Assembly: GCA_902518955.1 (NCBI GenBank)
Contig: CABYIR010000003.1
Span: 1 to 64,000, forward strand
Source of the DNA: an uncultured Pelagibacteraceae bacterium
GTDB taxonomy: Bacteria > Pseudomonadota > Alphaproteobacteria > Pelagibacterales > AG-422-B15
Direction: 5' to 3'
Length of the DNA stretch: 64,000 bases
In this document: positions 1 to 10,764 of the stretch, piece after piece
How the letters are laid out: every line of letters starts with the position of its first letter
How positions within the stretch are numbered: the first letter of the stretch is position 1
Position numbers and translations under genes: made by a program
The notes under the pieces: model-generated
The model's input: the letters and a program-made list of their open reading frames with translations, nothing else
Told to the model about the DNA's origin: nothing
The model's database searches: none

Positions 1-974
1 TCGTTAACATAATTAAATATGTGTGGAGCAATTCCATCAGTCTTCATAACATTTCTACCTAACCTATAAGAGGGAAACCTTTCATCATCAATTTTAAAAA
101 ATTCTAATGATGATAATTTTGTTAAATCTAAATCATATACATTAGATTTAATATTTTTCTTTGGGAAAAATAAACTAGATATTGAAATTTCCATATGTGG
201 CTGACTAAGGAATGCATAAGATGAATTATCAAAATAATTTAAAATGCCATGAACAATAGCCTGTGGATGAATTATTGCATCAATCTTATTAGGTTGAAAA
301 TTAAACAAATTTTTAGCTTCAATTAATTCAAGTGATTTGTTCATCATATTTGAAGAGTCTACTGATATCTTATTTCCCATCTTCCATTTTGGATGGTTAA
401 TAGCTTGCTCAGGAGTAATTGACTCAAATTTATTTAATTCTAAATTTAGAAAGGGGCCTCCTGATGCTGTGATAATTATATCCTTAATTTGCTTATTATT
501 ATTTTCTAATAATTGATAAATAGCATTATGCTCTGAATCTAAAGGAAATACTTTTGTATTAAATTTTTTACATTTATTTAGTAAAATTTTTCCGAGTGAT
601 ATTATATTTTCTTTATTAGCAATTGCTAAAGTTTTTCCTGTTTCAGCAATTTTAAGAGCAAGATTAGCGCTGTCAAGTCCAGAAATTGCTAAAATATAAA
701 TATCAATATCATCATTAATAAATTCTTCAAAATTTTCTATTCCATATATAATATTTTTGTTAGATACAATTTCTGTGGATTTCTCTAATACATCAATATT
801 AGAAACCCCTAAATTATTACATTTATATTTTTTAGAAATTTCAAGTAAAGATGTAATCTTTTGATTACATGTAATTGCTTTTAAACAAAATTCTTCTCCT
901 GCTTTATCCAATATATTTAAGACAGAAGATCCAATTGATCCTGTGGCGCCAAATAAAACAATTTTTTTAGACAT
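1..974 (-). CDS. dxr: 1-deoxy-D-xylulose 5-phosphate reductoisomerase (3' end beyond window)
   Basis: Not in ORF track because it runs off the window. Translating the minus strand from ATG at 974 gives MSKKIVLFGATGSIGSSVLNILDKAGEEF..., ASGGPF and HPKWKMGNKISVDSSNMMNK..., hallmark DXR motifs. Confidence 0.96.
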   Translation of the reverse strand, partial: MSKKIVLFGATGSIGSSVLNILDKAGEEFCLKAITCNQKITSLLEISKKYKCNNLGVSNIDVLEKSTEIVSNKNIIYGIENFEEFINDDIDIYILAISGLDSANLALKIAETGKTLAIANKENIISLGKILLNKCKKFNTKVFPLDSEHNAIYQLLENNNKQIKDIIITASGGPFLNLELNKFESITPEQAINHPKWKMGNKISVDSSNMMNKSLELIEAKNLFNFQPNKIDAIIHPQAIVHGILNYFDNSSYAFLSQPHMEISISSLFFPKKNIKSNVYDLDLTKLSSLEFFKIDDERFPSYRLGRNVMKTDGIAPHIFNYVN

Positions 975-1659
975 AAGGAATAAATTTATGTATATCGAAT
1001 ATTATAAAGAAGAAAAAAACCATAATAAATGAGTCCATTCTATCTAAGAACCCTCCATGACCAATAAATAATGTACCTGTATCTTTAATATTTGACTGTC
1101 TTTTCAATAATGATACATAAGCATCTCCAATAAAAGAAAGTGTACAAATGATAATAGCTATAAGATATAAATTAAGAAAAAAAGTATTATAAAAATAATT
1201 AGATATTATCAAATTAAATAAAAAAACTGAAATTAATCCTGAAATTAAACCACTGTATGTTTTTCCCTTGCTTAACTTAGGGAAAATTTTTTTTCCCCTA
1301 AAAAGATTACCTCCAAGATAAGAAAAAGTATCAAAAATCCAAAGAGAAATTAAAACATAAACACATATTAAGAAATTATTATCTATAGTTAGATAATAAA
1401 ATGGAAATATTATCATGCAAAACGAAGCTATAAATGAATAGGCAATAATATTAATTTTAACTTGAGATAGCTTAAATAAATTTAACAATTCATTCATAAT
1501 TATCAGAAAAAATAAAAGAAATAAAAAAAATATTAATCCACCTCCCTGGTACAATGAAAATATAAAAGTTGGTACAAAAAATATTACAGAAAATATTCTT
1601 TTAGCCAATTCTATGTTAAATAATGATGTAAAGTTTATTAAAATATTATTATCTGCCAT
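967..1659 (-). CDS. cdsA: Phosphatidate cytidylyltransferase
   Basis: Multi-TM protein with C-terminal signature SFIGDAYVSLLKRQSNIKDTGTLFIGHGGFLDRMDS; lies between dxr and uppS. Confidence 0.93.
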   Translation of the reverse strand: MADNNILINFTSLFNIELAKRIFSVIFFVPTFIFSLYQGGGLIFFLFLLFFLIIMNELLNLFKLSQVKINIIAYSFIASFCMIIFPFYYLTIDNNFLICVYVLISLWIFDTFSYLGGNLFRGKKIFPKLSKGKTYSGLISGLISVFLFNLIISNYFYNTFFLNLYLIAIIICTLSFIGDAYVSLLKRQSNIKDTGTLFIGHGGFLDRMDSFIMVFFFFIIFDIHKFIPYV

Positions 1660-2362
1660 AATTTCTTTTTCTTTTTAGATAATTCTGGAAGGACTTCTTT
1701 AAATTATTAATTTTAAAATCTGGCCAAAGTGTTTTTGTAAAATAAAATTCTGAATAAGCTGATTGCCATAAAAGAAAGTCACTTATTCTATACTCACCTC
1801 CTGTTCTAATAATTAAGTCTGGATCAGGAATGTCACGGCTATACAAATATGACTCAAATTTATTTATATCTTTTTTATTAATAATCAGATTTTTAATCGC
1901 ATTAATAATTTCTAATCTTCCACTATAATTAAAGGCTAAATTTATTTGAATTCCTTTATTTCTATTTGTTTTTTTTTGAACATCTTCGATAATATCAATA
2001 ATTAATTTTGGTAATTTCTTTTTTGAACCAAAATGCTTAATCTTAAAATTCTCATCATTTGATAATTCCTGAAACTTATTATAAGTCTGTTCTATAAATT
2101 TAAATAATGATCTGATTTCTAATGCAGGGCGTTTCCAGTTATTTTCAGCAAAAACATAAAGAGTTATATATTTTATTTTTATAGAGTTATCCTTATTTAT
2201 TGCTTTAAGTAAATTAATAGAATTATCTATTCCTGCTTTATGCCCTAAATTTATTTTTAATTGATTTTTTTTTGCCCATCTTCGATTACCATCCATAATT
2301 ATAGCTAGATGATTTATTTTAATGATTTTTGAAATATTTTTTTGATTAACTTGAAATGTCAA
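1649..2362 (-). CDS. uppS: Isoprenyl (undecaprenyl) diphosphate synthase
   Basis: HLAIIMDGNRRWAKK and DPDLIIRTGGEYRISDFLLWQSAYSEFYF motifs. Confidence 0.96.
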   Translation of the reverse strand: MTFQVNQKNISKIIKINHLAIIMDGNRRWAKKNQLKINLGHKAGIDNSINLLKAINKDNSIKIKYITLYVFAENNWKRPALEIRSLFKFIEQTYNKFQELSNDENFKIKHFGSKKKLPKLIIDIIEDVQKKTNRNKGIQINLAFNYSGRLEIINAIKNLIINKKDINKFESYLYSRDIPDPDLIIRTGGEYRISDFLLWQSAYSEFYFTKTLWPDFKINNLKKSFQNYLKRKRNYGR

Positions 2363-2365
2363 AAG

Positions 2366-2923
2366 TTATATCTTCTTTAAATCTTCTTCTTTAGATTTAA
2401 GGTTGTCCTCTATCTCTTTTATACGTTTTGAAGTAATTTCTTCAATTACATTTTGAAATTTTTTTGAATCGTCTTGTCCAATTTCTTTATTCTTTTCTAA
2501 TGATTTAATTTTTTCAATACCATCTCTTCTTATATTTCTAATTGCAACTTTAGAGTTTTCAGAAATTTTTCCAGCTAACTTTAAAAATTCAACTCTTCTT
2601 TCTTCTGTTAATTGTGGTAATGGTAATCTAATTAATGAGCCCTCTGTTTGCGGATTAATTCCTAAATCTGATTCACTTAATGCTTTTTCAACAACAGAAA
2701 CATTCGACTGATCCCATATCTCTACATTAATGGTTCTTGAGTCTGGTGTAGTGATGTTTCCTATTTGATTGATTGCCATTTTTTGTCCGTATACATCGAC
2801 CCTTATAGAGTCAAGCATATTTGGCGAAGCTCTGCCTGCTCTAATTCCTGAAAGTTCGGATTTAGCGGAACCAATAGTAGATTGCATTCTTGACTCTATA
2901 TCTAATTTTATTTCTTTAAACAT
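2366..2923 (-). CDS. frr: Ribosome recycling factor
   Basis: 185 aa; GIRAGRASPNMLD, LPQLTEERR, RNIRRD motifs. Confidence 0.97.
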   Translation of the reverse strand: MFKEIKLDIESRMQSTIGSAKSELSGIRAGRASPNMLDSIRVDVYGQKMAINQIGNITTPDSRTINVEIWDQSNVSVVEKALSESDLGINPQTEGSLIRLPLPQLTEERRVEFLKLAGKISENSKVAIRNIRRDGIEKIKSLEKNKEIGQDDSKKFQNVIEEITSKRIKEIEDNLKSKEEDLKKI

Positions 2924-3636
2924 TATGAAATTTCCGAATGACTTAACTTATTCATAAACATCTTAACAAAACAATTTTTTTCATGAATAGAAAATAATTT
3001 AATTGGAATCTTATTATCACGAGATATTGCAATAGCTGAGGTGTCCATGACTTTTAAATTTTCATTAATATACTTTTTAAAGCTTAGTTTAGAATATTTT
3101 TTTGCATTTTTGAATTTTTTTGGATCTTTATCATAAATTCCATCAACTTGTGTAGCCTTGTAAATAACTTCACAATCAAGTTCAGCAGCCCTTAAAGCAG
3201 CTGATGTATCTGTTGAAAAGTATGGGTTTCCCGTTCCAGCGGTGCATATGACAACTCTATTTTTGTCCATATGTCTAATAGCTCTTCTTCTTATATAAGT
3301 TTCACAAATTGACTGTATAGGAAATGCAGACATAACTCTTGTTTGAACTTCAATTTTTTCAAGAGCATTCTGAAGAGCTAAACCATTTAAAACAGTTGCA
3401 AGCATACCCATATAATCAGCGTTAGCCCTATCCATTCCTTGAGATGAAGCTTCAAGTCCACGAAATATATTTCCTCCACCAATTACAATACAAATTTGTG
3501 TTTTTTTAATTAAAAGTTTTTTTAGATTTGCAGCAATATTATTTACAGTATCAATTGATATACCATAACTTCCAGTGCCCATAAGTGACTCTCCGGAAAG
3601 CTTAATAAGTATCCGGTTGTTTTTCTTTGAAGACAA
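2923..3636 (-). CDS. pyrH: Uridylate kinase
   Basis: LIKLSGESLMG, VIGGGNIFRG, MDRANADYMGMLATVLNGLALQ, GTGNPYFSTDTSAALRAAE motifs. Confidence 0.97.
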   Translation of the reverse strand: MSSKKNNRILIKLSGESLMGTGSYGISIDTVNNIAANLKKLLIKKTQICIVIGGGNIFRGLEASSQGMDRANADYMGMLATVLNGLALQNALEKIEVQTRVMSAFPIQSICETYIRRRAIRHMDKNRVVICTAGTGNPYFSTDTSAALRAAELDCEVIYKATQVDGIYDKDPKKFKNAKKYSKLSFKKYINENLKVMDTSAIAISRDNKIPIKLFSIHEKNCFVKMFMNKLSHSEIS

Positions 3637-3639
3637 TAC

Positions 3640-4458
3640 TTATTCTCCTAATTCGTATCTGATGAATTTATCTATCTTTATTTCTGTACCAGAGTCTTTT
3701 GAGGAACTTTCAAGATATGAATTGATTGATATAGAGGGATCCATAACAAATTTTTGATTTAAAAGTACATTTTCTTCAAAAAATTTCTTAATTTTACCAT
3801 CAATCATTTTTGAGATTATATCATTTGGCTTACCAGAATCCTTGAGTTGTTCTCTAAGAATACTTTTTTCATTTTCTATCAGATTTTTATCTAAATCGTT
3901 TTCACTTAGAGACTTTGGTGAACTTGCTGCTATGTGCAAGCAGATATTTTTACCAATTTCGTCGGATACTTCATCATTAGTGAACTTTAAAATCACACCT
4001 ATTTTACCTAATCCATCGGTAACTCTGTTATGAGTATATGTAAATGCTTTACCAGAAATGTAATCGGATCTTTTAAAAACAATATTTTCACCGATTTTGG
4101 CAATAGCATTGTTTATTAATTCTGAAGATTTTTCAGTAACATCATTATTTTCTAAAATCGCAATGTCCAATACATTATTGACCAAAGATTGAAATTCAGA
4201 GTTTCTGGATACAAAATCTGTTTCTGAATTAATCTCTACGATAGCGGAGCCATTATTAGATGTTTTAATCCCTACTAGGCCCTCATTAGCATCTCTTGTG
4301 GATTTTTTTTCAGCTTTTGCTATTCCTTTTTCTCTTAGCCATTTAAAAGCATCTTCTAAATTACCACCAGACTCAGCTAAGGCATTTTTGCAATCCATCA
4401 TACCGGCACCAGACATTGTTCTTAAATCCTGTACTTGTTTAGCCGTTACTTGAGACAT
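3640..4458 (-). CDS. tsf: Elongation factor Ts
   Basis: VQDLRTMSGAGMMDCKNAL...WLREKGIAKAEKKSTRDANEG and INSETDFVSRN. Confidence 0.97.
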   Translation of the reverse strand: MSQVTAKQVQDLRTMSGAGMMDCKNALAESGGNLEDAFKWLREKGIAKAEKKSTRDANEGLVGIKTSNNGSAIVEINSETDFVSRNSEFQSLVNNVLDIAILENNDVTEKSSELINNAIAKIGENIVFKRSDYISGKAFTYTHNRVTDGLGKIGVILKFTNDEVSDEIGKNICLHIAASSPKSLSENDLDKNLIENEKSILREQLKDSGKPNDIISKMIDGKIKKFFEENVLLNQKFVMDPSISINSYLESSSKDSGTEIKIDKFIRYELGE

Positions 4459-5258
4459 TATTCAGACTCTCCTAATGTACTATTATCTTTCAAATCAACT
4501 TTTTCAGCATCATCAGCTTCACTAGCATGATCTTGATCAATAACTTCAGTCTCATTTTTTTCCTCAAATACAATTTCTTGTTTTGAGGATTCAATTGTCT
4601 TATTTATCAAATCACAATATAGATTAATCGATCTTCTTGAATCATCATTACCTGGAATTGGAAAGTCAATTATTTCTGGATCAGCATTTGTATCAACAAT
4701 ACCGATTACGGGTATATTTAGATTTTTTGCCTCTGCTACTGCCTTATGCTCGAGCTTAGTATCAATTATGAATATTAAGTCTGGAGCTTTTTTCATTTCA
4801 CTAATACCAAACAGTGACATCATTAATTTTTGATGTTGTCTTTCCATTTGTAAAACTTCTTTTTTTGTAAATTCGTTGTTTGGATTAGATTTTGAAATCT
4901 CTAATTCCTTCATTTTTTTAATTGAATTTGTAATCGTAGACCAATTTGTTAGCATGCCACCTAACCACCTATGGTTTACATAATAATGGTTTGTTTCCGT
5001 AGCCAATTGAGCAATTCTCTTAGATGCTTGTTTTTTAGTAGATACAAATAATATCTTGCCACCTTTTGATACGACATCATTTATTTTATTAAGAGCTTCA
5101 GTTAATAAGCCTACAGTTTGCGTAAGATCAATAATATGTACGTTTTCTCTAGTGCTATGGATATATTTTTCCATTTTGGGATTCCATCTCTGAGTTTTAT
5201 GTCCAAAATGTACCCCTGCTTCAATTAAGTCCTTAAGACCAAAATTTGGTATTGTCAT
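4458..5258 (-). CDS. rpsB: 30S ribosomal protein S2
   Basis: [48 protein letters not shown] track begins at 5288, but [11 protein letters not shown] at 5258, preceded by GGAG, is the likely true start. Acidic C-terminal tail. Confidence 0.95.
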   Translation of the reverse strand: MTIPNFGLKDLIEAGVHFGHKTQRWNPKMEKYIHSTRENVHIIDLTQTVGLLTEALNKINDVVSKGGKILFVSTKKQASKRIAQLATETNHYYVNHRWLGGMLTNWSTITNSIKKMKELEISKSNPNNEFTKKEVLQMERQHQKLMMSLFGISEMKKAPDLIFIIDTKLEHKAVAEAKNLNIPVIGIVDTNADPEIIDFPIPGNDDSRRSINLYCDLINKTIESSKQEIVFEEKNETEVIDQDHASEADDAEKVDLKDNSTLGESE

Positions 5259-5345
5259 ATATTTTCTCCGGTTATTCATCCGTAACAATTTGACCCCATT
5301 GGGACCGGACAGCAGTTAGCTATCGTTACGTGTTTAATTGCGTGT
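5259..5345 (-). promoter_or_regulatory. Candidate structured rpsB 5' leader (S2-type r-protein leader)
   Basis: Minus strand 5330->5281 reads CGTAACGATAGCTAACTGCTGTCCGGTCCCAATGGGGTCAAATTGTTACG. Closing helix CGTAACGA/TTGTTACG (8 bp with one G-U) around an inner GGUCCC-AAU-GGGGUC hairpin. GC-rich relative to surroundings. Confidence 0.6.
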
Positions 5346-5379
5346 AATTAACTTAAAAAATGGAATACTTCAATATAAT

Positions 5380-8300
5380 TTATTCATCAAAACTTACTTC
5401 TTTAACACCATTAATAGATCTTATTTTTTCAATTAAGTTTGAATTAATTTTATAGAGATCTGGTAATGCAAGTCTTTGATTTTCAACAATAATATTTATT
5501 TTGTGATTTCCTTTTTGTAAATTAATTGCCTTGAATTCACTTAATGAAAATTTCTCATTGGCATATATTTGAAGAAGCGGCACTTTTTGTTTAATCTTTG
5601 TAGTCACTGTATCAGAGACATTATTCTTATTTGAAAATGACGAGTATGACTGATTGTTCATTTTAATTACATCAGCAATCTTATATATTTTTTTGGCTTC
5701 ACCTCTAAGACCATTTCCATCGTCAGAAAAATCAACTCCAACAGCGTATGAGTCACCTTCAACTAAAATATCTCTGTACTTACGGAGATTATTTTCAAAT
5801 ATTATTAGTTCATAGATAGAACTAAGATCTGAAAAATTTAAAAATGCATATGCATTACCTCTAGCTGATCGTTTTTCTTTTTTTGACAATAATGTTCCAG
5901 CCAACAGAACATTTTTTTCATTATGAAAATTTTTATTCATCTTAATTATTTCAAAGTTTTTAATATCTAATTTAGAAACCTTACTCAGAAATTGATTTAA
6001 TGGATGTCCAGATAAATAAAAACCGAGTATTTCAAACTCTTTCATTAATTTTGTCTCCTCACTCCATCTTTCTTTTGAGGAAAACTTATATTCAAATTTT
6101 AAATCCTCACCAAATATATCTTCTTGGTTGCTTTGATTTTTATCATGAAAATGTTTTAAGTGTTTAATTATCTCAGAGCATTCATTAAATATATTTTCTC
6201 TGTTAATATTAAATGAATCAAAACTGCCTGAGCACGCTAATGCTTCTAGTGTTTTTTTGTTTGACACTGATGAACTTACTCTTGTTAAGAAATCATCAAA
6301 GTCTTTGAAAGATCCATTTTTATTTCTCTCCTCTTCGAGTTCCTTAATTGCTTCTATACCAACATTCTTTATAGCCCCTAATGCATATGAAATTCCTTCT
6401 CCTTCACGCACAAAATATGAACTTGACTTATTAACATCTGGAGCAATCAATGGAATTTTCATTCTATCTAACTCTTGTTGAAATATTGCCAGTTTATCTG
6501 TGTTATTAATATCTAATGACATTGATGCAGCAAAGAATTCTATTGGATAATGTCTTTTAAGATATGCAGTTTGAAAAGCAATTAAGGCATAAGCTGCTGC
6601 GTGACTTTTATTGAATCCATAATCCGCAAATCTTGATAATAATTCAAATATATTATTTGCTTCGTGATCTTTTAGACCTTTTGATATACAGCCTTCTACA
6701 AATCTTTTCTTTTGATCTTTCATTTCTTTTTGAATTTTTTTACCCATTGCCCTTCTTAGAAGATCTGCTTCACCATCTGAATAGCCTGATAACTCTCTAG
6801 CCACACCCATAACTTGCTCTTGATAAATAATTACGCCATATGTTTCCTTTAATAAATTTTCTAGCAATGGATGAACGTAATCTGGTTTTTCTCTTCCATG
6901 TTTTCTCTCAATATAAATAGGAATATTGGCCATTGGCCCTGGTCGATATAAGGCAACAAGAGCAATGATATCTTCAAATTTGTCTGGTTTTAAATTTTTA
7001 AGAGTATCTTTCATACCAGGACTTTCTAATTGAAAAATACCTGTTGTCTCACCAGTTCCTAGAAGTTTAAATGTTTCTGCGTCAGTTAAATCAATTTCTG
7101 ATATTTCGAATTTCTTGAACCTATTTACCAACGCGACACAATTATTGATCAACGTTAGTGTTTTTAGCCCTAAAAAATCAAATTTTACTAAACCTGCATT
7201 CTCTACCCATTTCATATCAAATTGAGTCAGAAAAATACTGGTATCTGGATCACTATACAATGGAACATCTTTATAAATAATATCTTTTGATATAACCACA
7301 CCAGCAGCATGTATTGATGCGTGTCTTTTTAGGCCTTCAAGTTTTAGCGCTATGTTTAAAAGTTTCTTAATTTTTGGATTTTTATTTGCTTCTTCTGTCA
7401 GCTTCGGTTCATCATCAATATACTCTTGAAGACTCAATTGCCTTGAAGGATCAAATGGTATTAATTTAGTTAAATAGTCTACTTGTCCATATGGAATACC
7501 AAGAACCCTTCCAATATCCCTTAACACCGCTCTCGCTTGGAGTTTTCCAAAAGTAATGATTTGAGCAACGTGGTTTTTGCCATACTTTTTATAAACATAA
7601 TTAAGAACTTCATCTCTTCTATCTCTACAAAAGTCAATATCAAAATCGGGCAATGAAACACGTTCGGGGTTTAAAAATCGCTCAAAAATTAAACCAAAAT
7701 GAATTGGGTCTAAGTCAGTAATTTCAAGGCACCATGCAACTAATGAACCAGCGCCTGAACCTCTTCCAGGTCCAACTGGTATATTGTTATTTTTTGCCCA
7801 TTTAATAAAATCAGCAACAATTAAGAAATACCCCTCATACTTCATATTAATAATAATATCTAATTCACTATCTAATCTTTTCTGATACTCATTCCTTAAT
7901 AGATTTTCTTCATCTTGATTTTCAATTTTTTTCATTTTTAAGGCCCTATCAACTCTCTTTTCTAACCCTTCATTTGAAATTTTTCTAAGAAGATCTTTTT
8001 CAGAATTTTCTGCATTTTTAATAAATACTGGAAGTATTGGATCTTTTACTTCTGGCCTAAATGAGCATCTTCTCGAAATTTCTATTGTATTAGATAATGC
8101 TTCAGGTAAATCATTAAACAAAGCTTCCATTTCATCAATAGACTTAAAATAATGCTGATCAGAAAATTTATATCTATCTAACTGGGAAACAAATTGCTTT
8201 TTTTCTATACAGCTTAATGCATCATGTGCTTCATAATAATCGGGTGACTCAAAATATACTTCATTAGTGGCAACCAAAGGTAATGAATGATCGTAAGCTA

Positions 8301-8871
8301 AATTAAGAAGTGTATTTTCATTTTTCTCATTTGAATTTCCTAGTCTTTGTATCTCAATATAGAGATTATCATTAAATTGCTCTTTTAAATTTTGAATAAA
8401 TTGATCGGCAATTTTTAATTTCCCAGAATTTAGTATTGGATTGATTAAATTATTGCGCCCTCCTGTTAAAACAACAAGTCCATCTTTTTTGTTATAGATA
8501 TCAGATAAATTTATGGCGTTATTAGTAGGATGTTTTGTGTAACATAAAGAGCTTAATTCAAGCAGATTGTGGTATCCTCTTAGATTTTTAGCAAACAAGT
8601 TTAAAAAGAAAAATTTATCGCCTAATTGTGATGGATCTAATTTGTATTCAGTGGGTATGTTTATTTTAATGTTGCATCCAATTAAAGGTTGAACACCATA
8701 GCTTGAAATTTTGTCACTAAATTCTAATGCTCCAAACATATTATTAGTGTCTGTAATTCCTACTGCAGGCATCCGAAAAGACTCGCATAATTCTGCAATG
8801 CGATTTATTGTTATCGCGCCTTCAGATAATGAATATTCTGTCTTATTTGTGAGGTGTACAAAATTAGTCAT
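5380..8871 (-). CDS. dnaE: DNA polymerase III subunit alpha
   Basis: 1163 aa; FVHLTNKTEYSLSEG N-terminal PHP, VGPGRGSGAGSLVAWCLEITDLDP, LPDFDIDFCRDRRDEV, SKSHAAAYALIAFQTAYLK. Confidence 0.97.
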   Translation of the reverse strand: MTNFVHLTNKTEYSLSEGAITINRIAELCESFRMPAVGITDTNNMFGALEFSDKISSYGVQPLIGCNIKINIPTEYKLDPSQLGDKFFFLNLFAKNLRGYHNLLELSSLCYTKHPTNNAINLSDIYNKKDGLVVLTGGRNNLINPILNSGKLKIADQFIQNLKEQFNDNLYIEIQRLGNSNEKNENTLLNLAYDHSLPLVATNEVYFESPDYYEAHDALSCIEKKQFVSQLDRYKFSDQHYFKSIDEMEALFNDLPEALSNTIEISRRCSFRPEVKDPILPVFIKNAENSEKDLLRKISNEGLEKRVDRALKMKKIENQDEENLLRNEYQKRLDSELDIIINMKYEGYFLIVADFIKWAKNNNIPVGPGRGSGAGSLVAWCLEITDLDPIHFGLIFERFLNPERVSLPDFDIDFCRDRRDEVLNYVYKKYGKNHVAQIITFGKLQARAVLRDIGRVLGIPYGQVDYLTKLIPFDPSRQLSLQEYIDDEPKLTEEANKNPKIKKLLNIALKLEGLKRHASIHAAGVVISKDIIYKDVPLYSDPDTSIFLTQFDMKWVENAGLVKFDFLGLKTLTLINNCVALVNRFKKFEISEIDLTDAETFKLLGTGETTGIFQLESPGMKDTLKNLKPDKFEDIIALVALYRPGPMANIPIYIERKHGREKPDYVHPLLENLLKETYGVIIYQEQVMGVARELSGYSDGEADLLRRAMGKKIQKEMKDQKKRFVEGCISKGLKDHEANNIFELLSRFADYGFNKSHAAAYALIAFQTAYLKRHYPIEFFAASMSLDINNTDKLAIFQQELDRMKIPLIAPDVNKSSSYFVREGEGISYALGAIKNVGIEAIKELEEERNKNGSFKDFDDFLTRVSSSVSNKKTLEALACSGSFDSFNINRENIFNECSEIIKHLKHFHDKNQSNQEDIFGEDLKFEYKFSSKERWSEETKLMKEFEILGFYLSGHPLNQFLSKVSKLDIKNFEIIKMNKNFHNEKNVLLAGTLLSKKEKRSARGNAYAFLNFSDLSSIYELIIFENNLRKYRDILVEGDSYAVGVDFSDDGNGLRGEAKKIYKIADVIKMNNQSYSSFSNKNNVSDTVTTKIKQKVPLLQIYANEKFSLSEFKAINLQKGNHKINIIVENQRLALPDLYKINSNLIEKIRSINGVKEVSFDE

Positions 8872-9530
8872 TAGACTAATTTTATCTGTTGATCTGATTT
8901 TCTTGCAAGATCCAAATTATGTGTAGCCATAATTAATGAAATTTTCTGTGAATAAACAAAGTCAATGAGATGCTCAAATACATCATTGCTTGTATTTTTA
9001 TCAAGATTTCCTGTTGGTTCATCGGCAATAATGACTTTAGGTTCATTGATTATAGCTCTAGCAATTGCCACTCTTTGTTGCTCTCCTCCTGATAAATCTT
9101 TTGGTAAATGATCAATACGAGCACTTAAACCAAGCATATCTAAACATTTATAGGCAGACTCATAGGCATCTCTTTTATTAGTGCCTAAAAGTAATTGAGG
9201 AATAGTGACATTTTCAATCGTTGTAAAATCTGAAAAAAGATTATTGGATTGGTATACAAATCCAATTTTATCTCTTCTAATAAGATTTTGTTTTGCTTCA
9301 TTTATATCTTTTAAATTTTCATTAAAGAGAAAAATATCACCACTATCAGCTGTATCTATGAGTGCAATAACATTTAATAGTGTAGATTTTCCTGATCCAG
9401 AGGGGCCAATCACGGATATGAATTTACCTTCTTGTATAGTCATATTTAAGTTTTCAATTACTGGTATTACTGTGTCTCCTTGAGAATAGGATTTTGAAAT
9501 ATTTTCTAGTTTAATAATTGTTTCAGGCAT
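8871..9530 (-). CDS. lolD: Lipoprotein-releasing ABC transporter ATPase
   Basis: Walker A GPSGSGKSTLL, LSGGEQQRVAIARAI signature, Walker B VIIADEPTGNLD; next to lolC-like permease. Confidence 0.93.
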   Translation of the reverse strand: MPETIIKLENISKSYSQGDTVIPVIENLNMTIQEGKFISVIGPSGSGKSTLLNVIALIDTADSGDIFLFNENLKDINEAKQNLIRRDKIGFVYQSNNLFSDFTTIENVTIPQLLLGTNKRDAYESAYKCLDMLGLSARIDHLPKDLSGGEQQRVAIARAIINEPKVIIADEPTGNLDKNTSNDVFEHLIDFVYSQKISLIMATHNLDLARKSDQQIKLV

Positions 9531-10755
9531 TACTAAATATATCCTTAATTTTCATTTTAGAAGCAACCCTAGAAGGATATATGGTTGCCAATAGTGAAAT
9601 AATTATTGAGAATACGAATATGAAAAATATTTGATTGTAATCAATAATAGTTGGGATTTTATCAATAAAATAAAATTGTGATGGAAACAAATTTAAATTA
9701 AATAAGTTATTGAGTGTTTGTCTTATATTTTCTAAATTTAATGTAACAATAATTCCCAACAATGAACCAATTAAACTTCCAGCCACACCTATTAAAGATC
9801 CTATTATTATAAATATTCTTAAAATTGAAATATCTGATGTGCCAATCGTTTTAAGTATCGCAATTTCGTTTGATTTATTTTTAACTAAGATAAAGAGGCA
9901 TGTAATAACATTAAATGCAGCTACTATTATAATTAGTGATAAGATAATAAACATAACATTTCTTTCAATTGATAAGGTTTCAAAGAAAAAAGCATTTACC
10001 TGTTTCCAGTCCCTTAAATAAAAAAATTCTTCTTCTTTAATAATTTCATTGACTTGATTACTTATCTTGTCTGTATGAGAAGAATTTTTAAGATGAATTT
10101 CAATTGCTGAAATTTTATTATTAACTCCATATATTTTTTGCATTTCTTTTAAATTTAGAAATGCATAATTGCTATCATACTCACTCATCCCGGTATCAAA
10201 ATATCCTCCAACATTAATCAATCGAGACTTAGGAAGTTGGCCAAATGGAGAATTTACAGAGCTAGATGTATATAGTTTAATTTGTGTACCTATTTCTACA
10301 TTTAATCGATCTGCTAGTTTTGACCCAAGATAAATTTCGTCTAAAATAAATTCATTAGAATTACCTTTTTTATTCTTAAACTTATAATGATCAATATTTT
10401 CTGGGTTAAATGATTTAAGAATAATCCCTCGAGTCTTAGAGTTTGCTGAAATCAAAACTTGATCACTAATATTTGCGTCAATAAACTCTATCTCATCAAT
10501 AGATGAAAAATTATGAGATATATCCTCAAAATATTTTTCATAATTATTAATATAAATGTGACCGTTAAATCCTATAATTCGATTTTCAAGTTCATATCGA
10601 AAACCATTCATTACTGACATAGTTATAATCAGTGTGGCAACACCAATGCATATGCCAAAAAAAGAGAACCAAGATATAATTGAAAGAAGCCCCTCTGACC
10701 TCAGCGGCTTTATGTAACGAAACGCAATAAATCTCTCAAAACTATTAAAAGGCAC
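9523..10755 (-). CDS. lolC: Lipoprotein-releasing system transmembrane protein LolC/E family
   Basis: N-terminal FERFIAFRYIKPLRSEGLLSIISWFSFFGICIGVATLIITMSVMNGFRYEL and C-terminal FtsX-like TM segments. Confidence 0.92.
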   Translation of the reverse strand: MPFNSFERFIAFRYIKPLRSEGLLSIISWFSFFGICIGVATLIITMSVMNGFRYELENRIIGFNGHIYINNYEKYFEDISHNFSSIDEIEFIDANISDQVLISANSKTRGIILKSFNPENIDHYKFKNKKGNSNEFILDEIYLGSKLADRLNVEIGTQIKLYTSSSVNSPFGQLPKSRLINVGGYFDTGMSEYDSNYAFLNLKEMQKIYGVNNKISAIEIHLKNSSHTDKISNQVNEIIKEEEFFYLRDWKQVNAFFFETLSIERNVMFIILSLIIIVAAFNVITCLFILVKNKSNEIAILKTIGTSDISILRIFIIIGSLIGVAGSLIGSLLGIIVTLNLENIRQTLNNLFNLNLFPSQFYFIDKIPTIIDYNQIFFIFVFSIIISLLATIYPSRVASKMKIKDIFSNA

Positions 10756-10764
10756 TTTTATTTA

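Noticed and set aside
2769-9483. Short + ORFs antisense to frr, pyrH, tsf, dnaE and lolD
   Set aside because: All are opposite to confidently identified genes; no start context or recognisable domains.
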